Made by a program: the position numbers and the translations under genes. Positions 8,028-15,969 of a stretch of 64,000 bases of DNA are shown here, in pieces. Numbering within the stretch: position 1 is the first letter of the stretch; every line of letters starts with the position of its first letter. The notes under the pieces were generated by a model. The model did no database searches and was not told the origin of the DNA. It saw nothing but the letters and a program-made list of their open reading frames with translations. The DNA comes from CADEDV01 sp964596345 (GTDB taxonomy: Bacteria > Bacteroidota > Bacteroidia > Chitinophagales > Chitinophagaceae). The DNA lies in NCBI GenBank assembly GCA_964596345.1, contig CAZQSZ010000001.1, positions 744,001 to 808,000 on the forward strand. Reading direction: 5' to 3'.

Positions 8028-9197
8028 TCAATCTTTTGTTGGGTTTTTCCTTTTTGTTACCGCTGCTTTGGTGATCAGTTTAGCGCCAAAACGGTCTTTA
8101 ATGTTATCTACTGCTTTGTAAAGGTTCAGTTTTTCTATTTTGTTATCAAACAGGCTCATTTGTGTGGTGATTGGTATCATATGGCTGAATCGGACCCCCA
8201 GCAACCGGACGGGTCTTCCCTTCTGGTATGTTTTGTTGAACAGGTCTTTTACTTTTAATATCAATACATCATCCAGTGCAGTATAATCTACTGTTTCCTG
8301 CCTTGATGTGGTTTCAAAATCAGAATAACGGATTTTAACCGTAATGCAGCCAGTCATCTTTTCATCTTCCCGCAGTGAGTAAGCTGTTTTTTCTGTCAGT
8401 CGCACCAGTTCATTGTGCAGGAAATCAATATCAGTGTAATCAGTATCAAATGTATTTTCATGGCTCATGCTTTTTTGTTCCCAGTCGGTTGTGATCTCCG
8501 CACTGCCAATACCATGTGCTTTATGCCAGAGTGATTCTCCCCATTTGCCGGCATATTTTTCCATCAGCTCAACAGGTGTTTTAGCAATATCTTCAATTGT
8601 ATAGATGCCGAAATTCTTCAGTTGTTGTTCTGTTTGTTTACCGACCCCGTTTATTTTTTCAATACCAAGCGGCCATAAAAAATCCATTTCTTTTCCATGG
8701 GGAATTTCTAAGAAGCCATTAGGCTTGGCTTCGTTGGTTGCCATCTTGCTGATGAACCTGGCTGATGATAAGCCGCAGGAAATCGGCAAACCGGTTTCCG
8801 TAGTGATTGCTTTTCGTAATTCCCTGGCATATTTACTGACCCCGAAAAATTTATCCATGCCGGTTAGGTCAATATAAAATTCATCAATGGATGCTTTTTC
8901 AAATAAAGGCACTCTTGCAGCAATGATCTCGGTGACCCAGCGGGAATATTTACTGTAATCACTGCGGCTGGCATTGGTAACAATAGCCTGCGGGCAGAGT
9001 TGCATGGCTTTTTTCATTGGCATGGCCGAATGGATACCGAATTTCCGGGCCTCATAGCTGCAGGCAGCCACCACGCCCCGTTCATAACCTCCTACCAGCA
9101 CAGGTTTCCCTTTCAGGGAAGGATCGTTGCGGATCTCCACGGAAACAAAAAATGAATCGAGGTCAAAATGGGCGATATACCTTTTTATGTCTGCCAT
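8028..9197 (-). CDS. dinB: DNA polymerase IV (Y-family)
   Basis: A 389-residue translesion polymerase. The palm motif HFDLDSFFVSVE at the N-terminus and ASIDEFYIDLTG supply the catalytic acidic residues; the thumb helix-hairpin-helix (INGVGKQTEQQLKNFGI) and the little-finger domain follow. A C-terminal beta-clamp binding peptide is likely around QMSLFDN. Length is normal. It is convergent with the WG-repeat gene and divergent from a Crp-family regulator. A near-consensus TATCTTTA box sits 7 nt before the ATG. Confidence 0.96.
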   Translation of the reverse strand: MADIKRYIAHFDLDSFFVSVEIRNDPSLKGKPVLVGGYERGVVAACSYEARKFGIHSAMPMKKAMQLCPQAIVTNASRSDYSKYSRWVTEIIAARVPLFEKASIDEFYIDLTGMDKFFGVSKYARELRKAITTETGLPISCGLSSARFISKMATNEAKPNGFLEIPHGKEMDFLWPLGIEKINGVGKQTEQQLKNFGIYTIEDIAKTPVELMEKYAGKWGESLWHKAHGIGSAEITTDWEQKSMSHENTFDTDYTDIDFLHNELVRLTEKTAYSLREDEKMTGCITVKIRYSDFETTSRQETVDYTALDDVLILKVKDLFNKTYQKGRPVRLLGVRFSHMIPITTQMSLFDNKIEKLNLYKAVDNIKDRFGAKLITKAAVTKRKNPTKD

Positions 9198-9232
9198 CCG
9201 TGTATAAAGATAAATTTCTTTCAGGCAAAGGG

Positions 9233-9265
9233 TTGTTATTTGCCGGGGGCAATAAATTATATTTG
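9233..9265 (+). promoter_or_regulatory. Promoter of the Crp-family gene: TTG-N22-TATATTTG
   Basis: TTG at 9233-9235 and an exact TAnnTTTG (TATATTTG) at 9258-9265, followed after 15 nt by the ATG at 9281. The spacer is at the long end of the usual range. Confidence 0.5.
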
Positions 9266-9280
9266 AGGTACAGAAAGATA

Positions 9281-9862
9281 ATGACAGATACAGAGCAACT
9301 CAGAAGGTTTATCAGCAGTGCTTTCCCATTGAAAGCCGAAGAATTAGACGCTTTAACTGCTATCTGGCAACCGTTTGAATGTAAACGTAAAACGATACTG
9401 ACTGCTGCCGGTGAAACAGAACGTTATCTATATTTTGTACTGGAAGGAGTACAAAGAGCTTTTTATATCGGCGGGGAAAAAAAGGAGGCGACTATTGTAT
9501 TTATGTATCCGCCCTCTTTTTCCGGGGTAGCTGATTCTTTCCTGACACAAACCCCATCGGCTTATTTTTTGGAGACACTGACCGGCAGCCGGTTTCTTCG
9601 TACCACCTACAAACAGGTTAATGAACTCTGCGATCAATATCCGAATATTCAGAAAATGATACTGAAACTGACCGCTTTTGTTTTGAAAGGTGTATTGGAA
9701 AGGCAGATCGAATTACAATGCTTCGGTGCCGAAGAGAAATTCAGGACCCTTTTGAAAAGAAGCCCGCATGTCCTGCAGATCATTCCACATAAATACCTCG
9801 CTTCTTACCTCGGACTGGACGCCACTACTTTCAGCAAATTGCTGGGCTCTGTACGGTTATAG
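9281..9862 (+). CDS. Crp/Fnr family transcriptional regulator
   Basis: A 193-residue protein from ATG at 9281; an in-frame extension to 9017 runs antisense through dinB and lies upstream of the promoter, so it is rejected. Residues about 10-120 form the cNMP-binding-type barrel and the C-terminal third a helix-turn-helix (KYLASYLGLDATTFSKLLG). The usual Arg that contacts cAMP phosphate is not evident, as in many Bacteroidota Crp-like proteins with unknown ligands. It precedes a DinB-superfamily gene by 81 bp on the same strand, a pairing that suggests local control. Confidence 0.88.
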   Translation: MTDTEQLRRFISSAFPLKAEELDALTAIWQPFECKRKTILTAAGETERYLYFVLEGVQRAFYIGGEKKEATIVFMYPPSFSGVADSFLTQTPSAYFLETLTGSRFLRTTYKQVNELCDQYPNIQKMILKLTAFVLKGVLERQIELQCFGAEEKFRTLLKRSPHVLQIIPHKYLASYLGLDATTFSKLLGSVRL

Positions 9863-9943
9863 TTCAGCCTGGATTTGAAAATCTTGGGAAATACCAAGAT
9901 TTCCGGTACGCCGCCACTGTAGGTTTGTTGAAAATTATCAACC

Positions 9944-10561
9944 ATGCAAAAATTTATTAGTGCAGACCTGCTGAACGAGTTACAGGCAGATGTTCGTCAA
10001 CTGATCGCCACTGCTACCTTATTAAAACTGGAGGATCCGGGTTGTTTACTGGAGCAACCGGCACCAGGCAAATGGAATGTGGTGCAGGTATTAGAGCACC
10101 TGAACAGTTATGGAAGATATTATCTTGTTGCCATTGAAAATTCCTTGCAACAGGATAAAAAAGCTACGGATATATTCAGATCAGGCTGGCTGGGGAATTA
10201 TTTTACCAACCTGATGAAACCCGGTGCTGACGGCCAGGTAAATAATAAAATGAAAGCCCCGAAAGATCACCGTCCTTTACCACAACTGGATGTATTCCCG
10301 GTGCTGAACACTTTTATAGACCAGCAGCAATACCTGCTGGAATTACTGGAAAAGGCAAAAGCCAAAGATATCGGGGCTATCCGCACACCCATTTCTATCT
10401 CCCGGTTTATCAAATTAAAGCTGGGCGATACCTTTCGTTTCCTGGTGGCACATGAACAACGGCATTTTGTGCAGCTGCAAAATATACTGCGGGCTATACA
10501 GGAAGATAACCGGTGTTATAAAAAAACTGGTCCTTCAACAAAACCTGTAAAAGCAGTATAA
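9944..10561 (+). CDS. DinB-superfamily four-helix protein
   Basis: A 205-residue soluble protein of the DinB/YfiT-like superfamily (unrelated to DNA polymerase IV). The pattern WNVVQVLEHLNSYGRYY near residue 45 and HEQRHFVQLQNI near 175 place His residues as in the three-His metal site of the family. Members include bacillithiol and other thiol transferases, but most are uncharacterised. It follows the Crp-like regulator on the same strand. Confidence 0.8.
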   Translation: MQKFISADLLNELQADVRQLIATATLLKLEDPGCLLEQPAPGKWNVVQVLEHLNSYGRYYLVAIENSLQQDKKATDIFRSGWLGNYFTNLMKPGADGQVNNKMKAPKDHRPLPQLDVFPVLNTFIDQQQYLLELLEKAKAKDIGAIRTPISISRFIKLKLGDTFRFLVAHEQRHFVQLQNILRAIQEDNRCYKKTGPSTKPVKAV

Positions 10562-10590
10562 GGTATGGGGTTGAATAGTTATTTTAGCCT

Positions 10591-11064
10591 ATGCAATTAG
10601 AATGGCTGAAGACAGGTATTACCCCGCTGAAGGACTTGCTGACATTTTTAAATAATGAAAGTAAGACCAGTGATGTGATCAAAAAACAGGTGATCCGGGA
10701 GTTGCGGAATAACCTGAATATTTTTCACAATGCTTTTTTGAATGAAGTGAAGCCGGATGTGATGATCGACCTGCTCAGTAATGAAGCTATAAAGGAAGCG
10801 ATAAAGAATAATTTCAAATTCAAAAAGATCAAGGCAGGGGATATCGAACCTTATCATGTATTTGATGACCGGAATAAAAAATACATTGGCTGGGATGCCG
10901 AGCGGCTGATCGATAAGATCGATGAGAAAATAGAAGAGCTGCGCAATATCAAAAAGATGAACGGCGGCAGCGTGGAGAAAGTGAAAAATAATTTATCACT
11001 GATGCTGAGCAACCTGTATTACCGGATGAAGTTGCTGGCTGATTTTATAAAGGGGCCTAAGTGA
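10591..11064 (+). CDS. Hypothetical helical protein
   Basis: A 157-residue protein with no signal peptide or membrane segment. It is predicted to be mostly helical and is rich in Lys, Asn and Ile; heptad-like stretches (residues about 105-130) could form a short coiled coil. I do not recognise the family. The start ATG lies 29 bp after the DinB-superfamily stop on the same strand. The 3' end overlaps the convergent rimM stop by 8 bp. Real coding is supported by length, an open frame with typical local codon use and tight packing. Confidence 0.65.
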   Translation: MQLEWLKTGITPLKDLLTFLNNESKTSDVIKKQVIRELRNNLNIFHNAFLNEVKPDVMIDLLSNEAIKEAIKNNFKFKKIKAGDIEPYHVFDDRNKKYIGWDAERLIDKIDEKIEELRNIKKMNGGSVEKVKNNLSLMLSNLYYRMKLLADFIKGPK

Positions 11065-11575
11065 GATACACATCCAGTAAACCTTCGGGTAATTGTACCA
11101 ACACCTGTTTTTTCCGGTGATCAATTTTTTCCAAACTTCCTTCATGAATGGGGATCAGTACTTCTTTCGACTGAATTTCCAGCCGGCATAATACCTGGTG
11201 GGGTTGCTCGATCACTTCCAGGATTTCGCCTAATGATTCCCCATTATTGATGATAGTGTAACCAAGTAAACTAACCGGGGCTGATTTAGCAGCAAATTTT
11301 TTAAAATCAGGTTCGGGAAGCCAGCATTCTTTTGGAGTAAGTTTCATGGCTGCTTCTCTTGAATCGGCGCCTTCCAGTTTGATATAAACTTCTTCTTCGC
11401 TTTTTATTTTGGTCGATTCAATGAACCAGGGAAGAAAGGAGTTTTTCTTGTCTTCAATGAAAAGAGCTTGTAGCCCCTTCAGAGAAGTCTTTTTACCCAG
11501 TTCATGCTTCAGCACCAATTCGCCCTGCAGACCATGAACGGCTACCAGTTTTCCTATTTTATAATATCCTGCCAT
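11057..11575 (-). CDS. rimM: Ribosome maturation factor RimM
   Basis: A 172-residue 16S rRNA processing factor that binds ribosomal protein S19 on the assembling 30S subunit. The N-terminal beta-barrel opens YKIGKLVAVHGLQGELVLKH and the C-terminal PRC-barrel includes LLGYTIIN and the late LIPIHEGSLEKID. It lies downstream of rpsP, as in many genomes, but a hairpin terminator and a separate TATCTTTG box lie between them. The 3' end overlaps the hypothetical gene at 10591-11064. Confidence 0.95.
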   Translation of the reverse strand: MAGYYKIGKLVAVHGLQGELVLKHELGKKTSLKGLQALFIEDKKNSFLPWFIESTKIKSEEEVYIKLEGADSREAAMKLTPKECWLPEPDFKKFAAKSAPVSLLGYTIINNGESLGEILEVIEQPHQVLCRLEIQSKEVLIPIHEGSLEKIDHRKKQVLVQLPEGLLDVYLT

Positions 11576-11580
11576 TGTTA

Positions 11581-11588
11581 CAAAGATA
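11581..11588 (-). promoter_or_regulatory. TATCTTTG box 5 nt before the rimM start
   Basis: Exact TAnnTTTG match on the minus strand, separated from the ATG by TAACA. As a -7 box it would give an almost leaderless rimM transcript. The nearest TTTG upstream is 28 nt away, longer than usual. Confidence 0.4.
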
Positions 11589-11615
11589 AATGCAGATCAT
11601 CTGTAATTGAGAGTA

Positions 11616-11645
11616 ACAAAAAATCCCGGTTTAATAACCGGGATT
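11616..11645 (-). terminator. Intrinsic terminator between rpsP and rimM
   Basis: Stem AATCCCGGTT/AACCGGGATT (11622-11631 with 11636-11645), loop of 4, then a TTTTTT run on the minus strand. It starts 26 bp past the rpsP stop. Confidence 0.88.
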
Positions 11646-11670
11646 CATGAACTTTCAGGATCAGGATATA

Positions 11671-12114
11671 TTATCCTTCACCACCGCCGCTTTCGGTCCT
11701 TCGCTCAGGTCTGCGACCTGGCATCGGACGTCTGGCTCTTTTCTGGCGATAAGCTTCGTCCTGGCGTTTTTTAATCTGGGCGTCGTGTTCGGCGCTCCAT
11801 TTGGTGAACTTCTCCATCGCAGTTGCATCATCAAAAAGTCCCAGCCCCACACCACGGAGCAGGTGTTTCAGGTACAATACTCCTTTAAAGCTCAGGATAC
11901 GGCGAACGGTGTCAGTAGGTGTTGCACCTTTGTTCAGCCACTCCAATGCTTTCTGGCGGTCCAGCTGAATAGTAGCAGGAACAGTCAGGGGATTGTAAGT
12001 ACCTAATTTTTGGATGAATTTACCATCACGGGGTGCCCGTGAATCGGCGACTACAATAAAGTAGAAGGGTCTTTTTTTAGACCCGTGTCTTTGAAGACGG
12101 ATTTTTGCTGACAT
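11671..12114 (-). CDS. rpsP: 30S ribosomal protein S16
   Basis: A 147-residue ribosomal protein starting MSAKIRLQRHGSKKRPFY, the conserved S16 opening; nine upstream in-frame codons are rejected. The core domain ends near residue 80, followed by a long tail with Arg/Pro-rich (RARRPMPGRRPERR) and final Gly-rich segments, a common extension in Bacteroidota. It is preceded by a good promoter and a structured leader of about 55 nt, and followed by a strong terminator. Confidence 0.96.
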   Translation of the reverse strand: MSAKIRLQRHGSKKRPFYFIVVADSRAPRDGKFIQKLGTYNPLTVPATIQLDRQKALEWLNKGATPTDTVRRILSFKGVLYLKHLLRGVGLGLFDDATAMEKFTKWSAEHDAQIKKRQDEAYRQKRARRPMPGRRPERRTESGGGEG

Positions 12115-12136
12115 AAATAGAAATTTAACAGCGTTA

Positions 12137-12169
12137 AACAATAATTGTTAGTTCCGGTAGAAACCGGAC
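12137..12169 (-). promoter_or_regulatory. Structured 5' leader of rpsP
   Basis: Directly after the predicted transcription start, the minus strand can fold TCCGGT-TTCT-ACCGGA into a hairpin, followed by the palindromic AACAATTATTGTT. This could be a ribosomal-protein feedback site or simply a stabilising hairpin; function is inference. Confidence 0.4.
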
Positions 12170-12171
12170 AG

Positions 12172-12202
12172 CAAATATAGGACGGGGGGAGGAGATTGCA
12201 AA
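12172..12202 (-). promoter_or_regulatory. Promoter of rpsP: TTTG-N19-TATATTTG
   Basis: On the minus strand TTTG (12202-12199), a 19-nt spacer, then TATATTTG (12179-12172): a full match to the Bacteroidota -33/-7 consensus, about 57 nt before the rpsP start. Confidence 0.75.
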
Positions 12203-12207
12203 GAGAA

Positions 12208-12242
12208 AGTCCATAGTCCATGGTCAATAGCCCATAGCTATA
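12208..12242. repeat. Heptameric tandem repeat, left arm
   Basis: Five contiguous 7-bp units: AGTCCAT, AGTCCAT, GGTCAAT, AGCCCAT, AGCTATA. It is paired with inverted units at 12308-12335, so the two can base-pair across about 65 bp. Confidence 0.75.
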
Positions 12243-12307
12243 TTTTCCGGGGATTTAGCTTACTTAACCTGGGCGGGATAATGAAAGGTGTTTCTTTATT
12301 TCTTGCG

Positions 12308-12335
12308 ATGGTCTATGGACTATCAACCATGGACT
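12308..12335. repeat. Heptameric tandem repeat, inverted right arm
   Basis: Four 7-bp units ATGGTCT, ATGGACT, ATCAACC, ATGGACT, the reverse complement type of the units at 12208-12242. The last base overlaps the ffh stop codon. Confidence 0.75.
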
Positions 12336-13660
12336 TACCTCTTCATCCCCGGCATCATTTTGCCAAACATTCCCGCCTTGTTCATGCCTTTCATCATGTC
12401 CCGCATTTGCTCAAACTGTTTCATAAAAGCATTTACCTCGGCAATGTCTTTACCGGCTCCTTTAGCAATGCGTTTGCGGCGGTTGCCGTCGATCAGGTCG
12501 GGATTGCTTCTTTCGGCGGGTGTCATGGAGTTGATCATCGCCTCAATGCCTTTAAAAGAGTCTTCGTTTACATCCAGGTCTTTGATCTGTTTGCCTACCC
12601 CGGGTATCATCCCCAGCAGATCTTTCATATTGCCCATTTTTTTGATCTGCTCCAGCTGCATTTTGAAGTCGGCAAAATCAAATTTATTCTTGCGAAGTTT
12701 TCCTTCAAGTTTCTTAGCCTGTTCTTCGTCAAATTGTTCCTGGGCTTTTTCTACTAACGAAGTGATATCACCCATACCAAGGATGCGTTGTGCCATCCTT
12801 TCCGGGTAGAATACATCCAGGGTGTCCATCTTTTCACCACTACTGATGAATTTGATGGGTTTATTCACTGTGTATTTGATTGAAATGGCGGCACCACCTC
12901 TTGTATCGCCATCCAGCTTGGTCAATACCACACCGGTAAAATCCAGTTTATCATTGAAAGCCTTAGCAGTGTTTACAGCATCTTGTCCTGTCATAGAGTC
13001 AACCACAAACAGGATTTCCTGGGGGTTAACGGCACTGCGGATATTGGCCACTTCGGTCATCATCACTTCATCTATGGCCAGGCGGCCGGCCGTATCGATG
13101 ATGACTACGTTTTTATTTTTACTCCTTGCATCCTTAACCGCATTTTGTGCAATTGCAACAGCATCTTTATTCTCTGGTTCGATATGTACATCCACGCCGA
13201 TCTGCTCCCCCAATACCCGCAATTGTTCCATCGCTGCCGGGCGGTAAATATCCGCTGCCACCAGCAGGGGAGAAAGCCCCTTTTTTGTTTTCAGGAAATT
13301 AGCCAGTTTGCCGCTGAATGTGGTTTTACCACTACCCTGCAGACCGGCAATCAATATCACAGCAGGATTACCCTTTGCATTGAAGCTGGCTTCCTGCCCG
13401 CCCATCAGCTCCGCCAGCTCGTCTTTTACGATCTTGGTCATGAGCTGGCCGGGAGAAATAGCATTGATCACCTTTTCGCCCATGGCCTTGTCCTTTACTT
13501 TATCTGTAAAGTCTTTGGCAATTTTATAATTCACATCCGCATCCACCAGGGCACGGCGGATCTCTTTTACCGTGGTGGCAATATTGAGTTCGGTAATCCG
13601 GGCCTGGCCTTTGAGGTTCTTAAAGGCACTTTCTAATTTATCCTGTAAGCTGTTGAACAT
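12335..13660 (-). CDS. ffh: Signal recognition particle GTPase Ffh (SRP54)
   Basis: A 441-residue protein that binds signal peptides of nascent membrane proteins and hands ribosomes to FtsY. An N-terminal helical domain is followed by the G domain with P-loop LQGSGKTT, DTAGRL and TKLDGDTRGGA, then a methionine-rich M domain ending MKGMNKAGMFGKMMPGMKR. Length is normal. It lies downstream of rpoD on the same strand, separated by a perfect 28-bp palindrome. An AACATTTG box sits 6 nt before the ATG. Confidence 0.97.
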   Translation of the reverse strand: MFNSLQDKLESAFKNLKGQARITELNIATTVKEIRRALVDADVNYKIAKDFTDKVKDKAMGEKVINAISPGQLMTKIVKDELAELMGGQEASFNAKGNPAVILIAGLQGSGKTTFSGKLANFLKTKKGLSPLLVAADIYRPAAMEQLRVLGEQIGVDVHIEPENKDAVAIAQNAVKDARSKNKNVVIIDTAGRLAIDEVMMTEVANIRSAVNPQEILFVVDSMTGQDAVNTAKAFNDKLDFTGVVLTKLDGDTRGGAAISIKYTVNKPIKFISSGEKMDTLDVFYPERMAQRILGMGDITSLVEKAQEQFDEEQAKKLEGKLRKNKFDFADFKMQLEQIKKMGNMKDLLGMIPGVGKQIKDLDVNEDSFKGIEAMINSMTPAERSNPDLIDGNRRKRIAKGAGKDIAEVNAFMKQFEQMRDMMKGMNKAGMFGKMMPGMKR

Positions 13661-13691
13661 GATTCACAAATGTTTTCGCTGTCACTAAATA

Positions 13692-13719
13692 AAAAGTGAA
13701 CATCATGATGTTCACTTTT
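13692..13719 (-). terminator. Perfect 28-bp palindrome, probable rpoD terminator
   Basis: AAAAGTGAACATCA joined directly to its reverse complement, preceded by A and followed by T residues in both directions (TTTTTATTT on the minus strand). It lies 63 bp past the rpoD stop. The lack of a loop in the perfect palindrome means the tip would open by a few bases; a protein-binding site is an alternative. Confidence 0.65.
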
Positions 13720-13782
13720 AAACGAGTTGCAAAGATAAAGTAGAAGTGTAAAGATTATATCAGTGAGTACTGTTTTAGTTAA

Positions 13783-14658
13783 TTAAGCCCCGAGATAAGT
13801 TCTTAAGATCCTTGTCCGGGTGTTTGTTTTCAGCTTGGTAATAGCCTTATCCTTGATCTGGCGAACCCTTTCCCTTGTCAGGTTGAATTTTTCGCCGATA
13901 TCTTCCAGGCTCATCGGGTGGTCAACACCAATTCCAAAGAAATAACAAATCACCTCTTTTTGTCTTTCTGTCAGGGTTTTCAGGCTGCGGTCAATTTCTG
14001 TTTTCAGGGATTCATTGTGATCCAGCTGACCATCTGTTTTTTCAGCATTAGGGTTGATCAGTACATCCAACAAGGTGCTGTCTTCACCCTCCGAAAGCGG
14101 TGTGTCCATGCTGACATGGCGGGAATTGATACCCAGCGTAGCGGATACTTCTTCCAGGTCCATTTCCAGTACTTCGGCCAGCTCTTCAGCAGAGGGTTCC
14201 CGTTCAAACTGCTGCTCCAGCGAGGAGAAAGCTTTTTGGATACGGTTGGTCAGTCCTACTTTGTTGAGGGGCAGGCGGACGATTCTTGACTGCTCGGCTA
14301 AAGCCTGTAAAATACTCTGGCGGATCCACCAAACAGCGTAGGAAATGAATTTGAAACCACGGGTTTCATCGAATCGCTGGGCGGCTTTTATAAGGCCGAG
14401 ATTACCCTCATTAATAAGGTCAGGCAGCGACAATCCCTGGTTTTGGTACTGTTTGGCTACAGATACCACGAAACGCAGATTGGCCTTGGTCAGTCTGTCG
14501 AGTGACTTTTGACATCCTTGTTTAATAAGGGTGGCTAATTTGACCTCTTCTTCGGGGGTAATGAGTTCGACCTTGCCGATCTCCTGCAGGTACTTTTCTA
14601 AGCTTTGAGATTCACGATTGGTAATTGATTTCGTGATCTTCAATTGTCTCATGCTCAT
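13783..14658 (-). CDS. rpoD: Primary sigma factor RpoD (short Bacteroidota type)
   Basis: A 291-residue sigma-70 factor lacking the long region 1.1 and non-conserved region of E. coli RpoD, as usual in Bacteroidota. Region 1.2/2.1 begins SLEKYLQEIGKVELITPEEE; region 2.4 is around YAVWWIRQSI; region 3 follows; region 4.2 carries the -35-reading helix-turn-helix (SLEDIGEKFNLTRERVRQI). Two in-frame ATGs (14658 and 14652) are possible; both give MRQLKITKSITNRES near the start. It recognises the unusual TTTG/TAnnTTTG promoters (family knowledge). Confidence 0.96.
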   Translation of the reverse strand: MSMRQLKITKSITNRESQSLEKYLQEIGKVELITPEEEVKLATLIKQGCQKSLDRLTKANLRFVVSVAKQYQNQGLSLPDLINEGNLGLIKAAQRFDETRGFKFISYAVWWIRQSILQALAEQSRIVRLPLNKVGLTNRIQKAFSSLEQQFEREPSAEELAEVLEMDLEEVSATLGINSRHVSMDTPLSEGEDSTLLDVLINPNAEKTDGQLDHNESLKTEIDRSLKTLTERQKEVICYFFGIGVDHPMSLEDIGEKFNLTRERVRQIKDKAITKLKTNTRTRILRTYLGA

Positions 14659-14971
14659 AGGTATGGTTTTAGAATGGTGTATTTAAAGGGTTAAAGAATT
14701 ATAAGTTTCAGTCTGCTTATGACTCTAAAAATACCCACCACAATGTCATTGCTTGTTCGGAACGTATTGAACTTCAAGGCAATTTAACCTTTTCAGTAAT
14801 ATGTGCCAAAAAAATTTTGGTTATTATTTAACGCTTGCCTAAGAGTTTTATTTTGTAAAGACTTGATTTGCTGTAAAACAAGGGGAAAAATAACCGGGAA
14901 AATATTTTGGCGCAATGATTTATTATTTATTATTGCAGCAGTCGCAACAGATTTATTAATAAGAGAAGAAG
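14659..14971. other. AT-rich intergenic region between rpoD and the START-like gene
   Basis: 313 bp between divergent genes. It should hold both promoters, but I see no full TTTG/TAnnTTTG match, only near matches such as TATTTTTA on the minus strand and TATTTTGG on the plus strand. No RNA gene or convincing small ORF is visible. Confidence 0.5.
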
Positions 14972-15349
14972 ATGAGCAAGCAATTATACACGTTAGAATT
15001 TCCTGTCCGGTGTTCACCATCTATTTTATACGAATTTTTATCCACACCGGCAGGTTTGGGCGAATGGTTCGCTGAAAAGGTTGATGAAAGAGACGGTATT
15101 TTTTACTTTGGCTGGAACGGGTCGTTTGATAAAGCAGACCTGCTGGAAACCGAGCAGGATAAATTTGTCCGCTTTCACTGGCAAACAGCCCCCAAGGATG
15201 AATACTTTGAATTCCGGATCGAAAAATCAGAGATCACCAACCAGACCATTTTAGTGATCAAGGATTTTGCCGAGAAAAAGGAAATCAAAGATCAGAGCCT
15301 GTTATGGGATCACCAGGTGAAAGACCTTTTTCACCGCCTGGGTAACTAA
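14972..15349 (+). CDS. START-like (SRPBCC/AHSA1-type) domain protein
   Basis: A 125-residue protein of the helix-grip fold found as a single-domain protein across Bacteroidota. It opens MSKQLYTLEFPVRCSPSILYEFLSTP and contains the typical SRPBCC stretch LGEWFAEKVDERDGIFYFGW. Such proteins bind hydrophobic ligands, but the ligand here is unknown. It diverges from rpoD. Its stop codon overlaps the stop of the convergent gene downstream (bases 15346-15349, CTAA). Confidence 0.85.
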   Translation: MSKQLYTLEFPVRCSPSILYEFLSTPAGLGEWFAEKVDERDGIFYFGWNGSFDKADLLETEQDKFVRFHWQTAPKDEYFEFRIEKSEITNQTILVIKDFAEKKEIKDQSLLWDHQVKDLFHRLGN

Positions 15350-15957
15350 GCGTTTAGTATCTCCATTAATTTAGTGAATTCGGTAAACAGCCGGGAAGAA
15401 ATATCATTCCACTGCTGAAGAGGATATTTTTGGGCCAGTTTTATAAATGGTTGTTGGGCAAGCAACCGTTCAAACTGTTCTTCTTTTATTTCTTTCACCG
15501 GTATATAGTTATCCTTTTCAAAATGATGCTCCCATTGATCATTATTGAGGCAAAGAAAAAAATCATTTTCGGCAAACAACGAGTATGAATTGCTAAGTCG
15601 TTGCTGAAATAGATCCTTGCAACTACCGGAGATATGAAGGGTAATGCTGAAAAAATTTCCCCACCAGAACATCGTACGGATCGTAAATACATTTTCCTTA
15701 TTAAAATAACGGGGATGATCGAGTACCAGGTAGGGCAGGCCCTTGTAATTTTCTCCCTTTGAAATCTTAGGTAAAGAGCTGGTAAATTCAGCCGGGAAAT
15801 TGATTTTCTCTTTTGCCAGGTACTCCTGCTGTTCAGCCTGGAGGGCTTCCAGCATATTTTTTACTTTTTGAATGATACCGTTCTTTGTTAAAATCCAATC
15901 TGTGTTGGTCACCAGTTCTAACTCGGTTGCTGAAAGCCTTATTTTTGCGGGATTCAT
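15346..15957 (-). CDS. Conserved hypothetical protein
   Basis: A 203-residue cytoplasmic protein opening MNPAKIRLSATELELVTNTDWILTK. I recall similar proteins beside LptF/G-family permeases and START-like genes in other Bacteroidota, but no function. Sequence is aromatic-rich in the centre (TMFWWGNFFSI) with a helical N-terminus. Its start codon is only 12 bp from the divergent permease start. Confidence 0.75.
   Translation of the reverse strand: MNPAKIRLSATELELVTNTDWILTKNGIIQKVKNMLEALQAEQQEYLAKEKINFPAEFTSSLPKISKGENYKGLPYLVLDHPRYFNKENVFTIRTMFWWGNFFSITLHISGSCKDLFQQRLSNSYSLFAENDFFLCLNNDQWEHHFEKDNYIPVKEIKEEQFERLLAQQPFIKLAQKYPLQQWNDISSRLFTEFTKLMEILNA
15940..15947 (+). promoter_or_regulatory. -7 box TATTTTTG of the LptF/G-family gene
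   Basis: Exact TAnnTTTG match, 22 nt before the GTG start and inside the 5' coding end of the divergent hypothetical gene. No -33 TTG is visible at the expected spacing. Confidence 0.4.
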
Positions 15958-15969
15958 ATCTAAAGATAA

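Noticed and set aside
9017..9280. In-frame N-terminal extension of the Crp-family gene
   Set aside because: It runs antisense through the dinB 5' end and lies upstream of the TTG-N22-TATATTTG promoter; the family fold starts at the ATG at 9281.
9944..10561. DinB-superfamily protein as part of a DNA damage unit with dinB polymerase
   Set aside because: The shared name is historical; the four-helix DinB superfamily is unrelated to DNA polymerase IV, and the genes are not in one operon.
12281..13636. Several long plus-strand open frames opposite ffh
   Set aside because: They are antisense to a fully conserved ffh and show no recognisable protein features.
14793..15020. 75-codon minus-strand open frame in the rpoD upstream gap
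   Set aside because: It overlaps the start of the START-like gene in antisense, has no similarity I recognise and looks like chance in AT-rich DNA.
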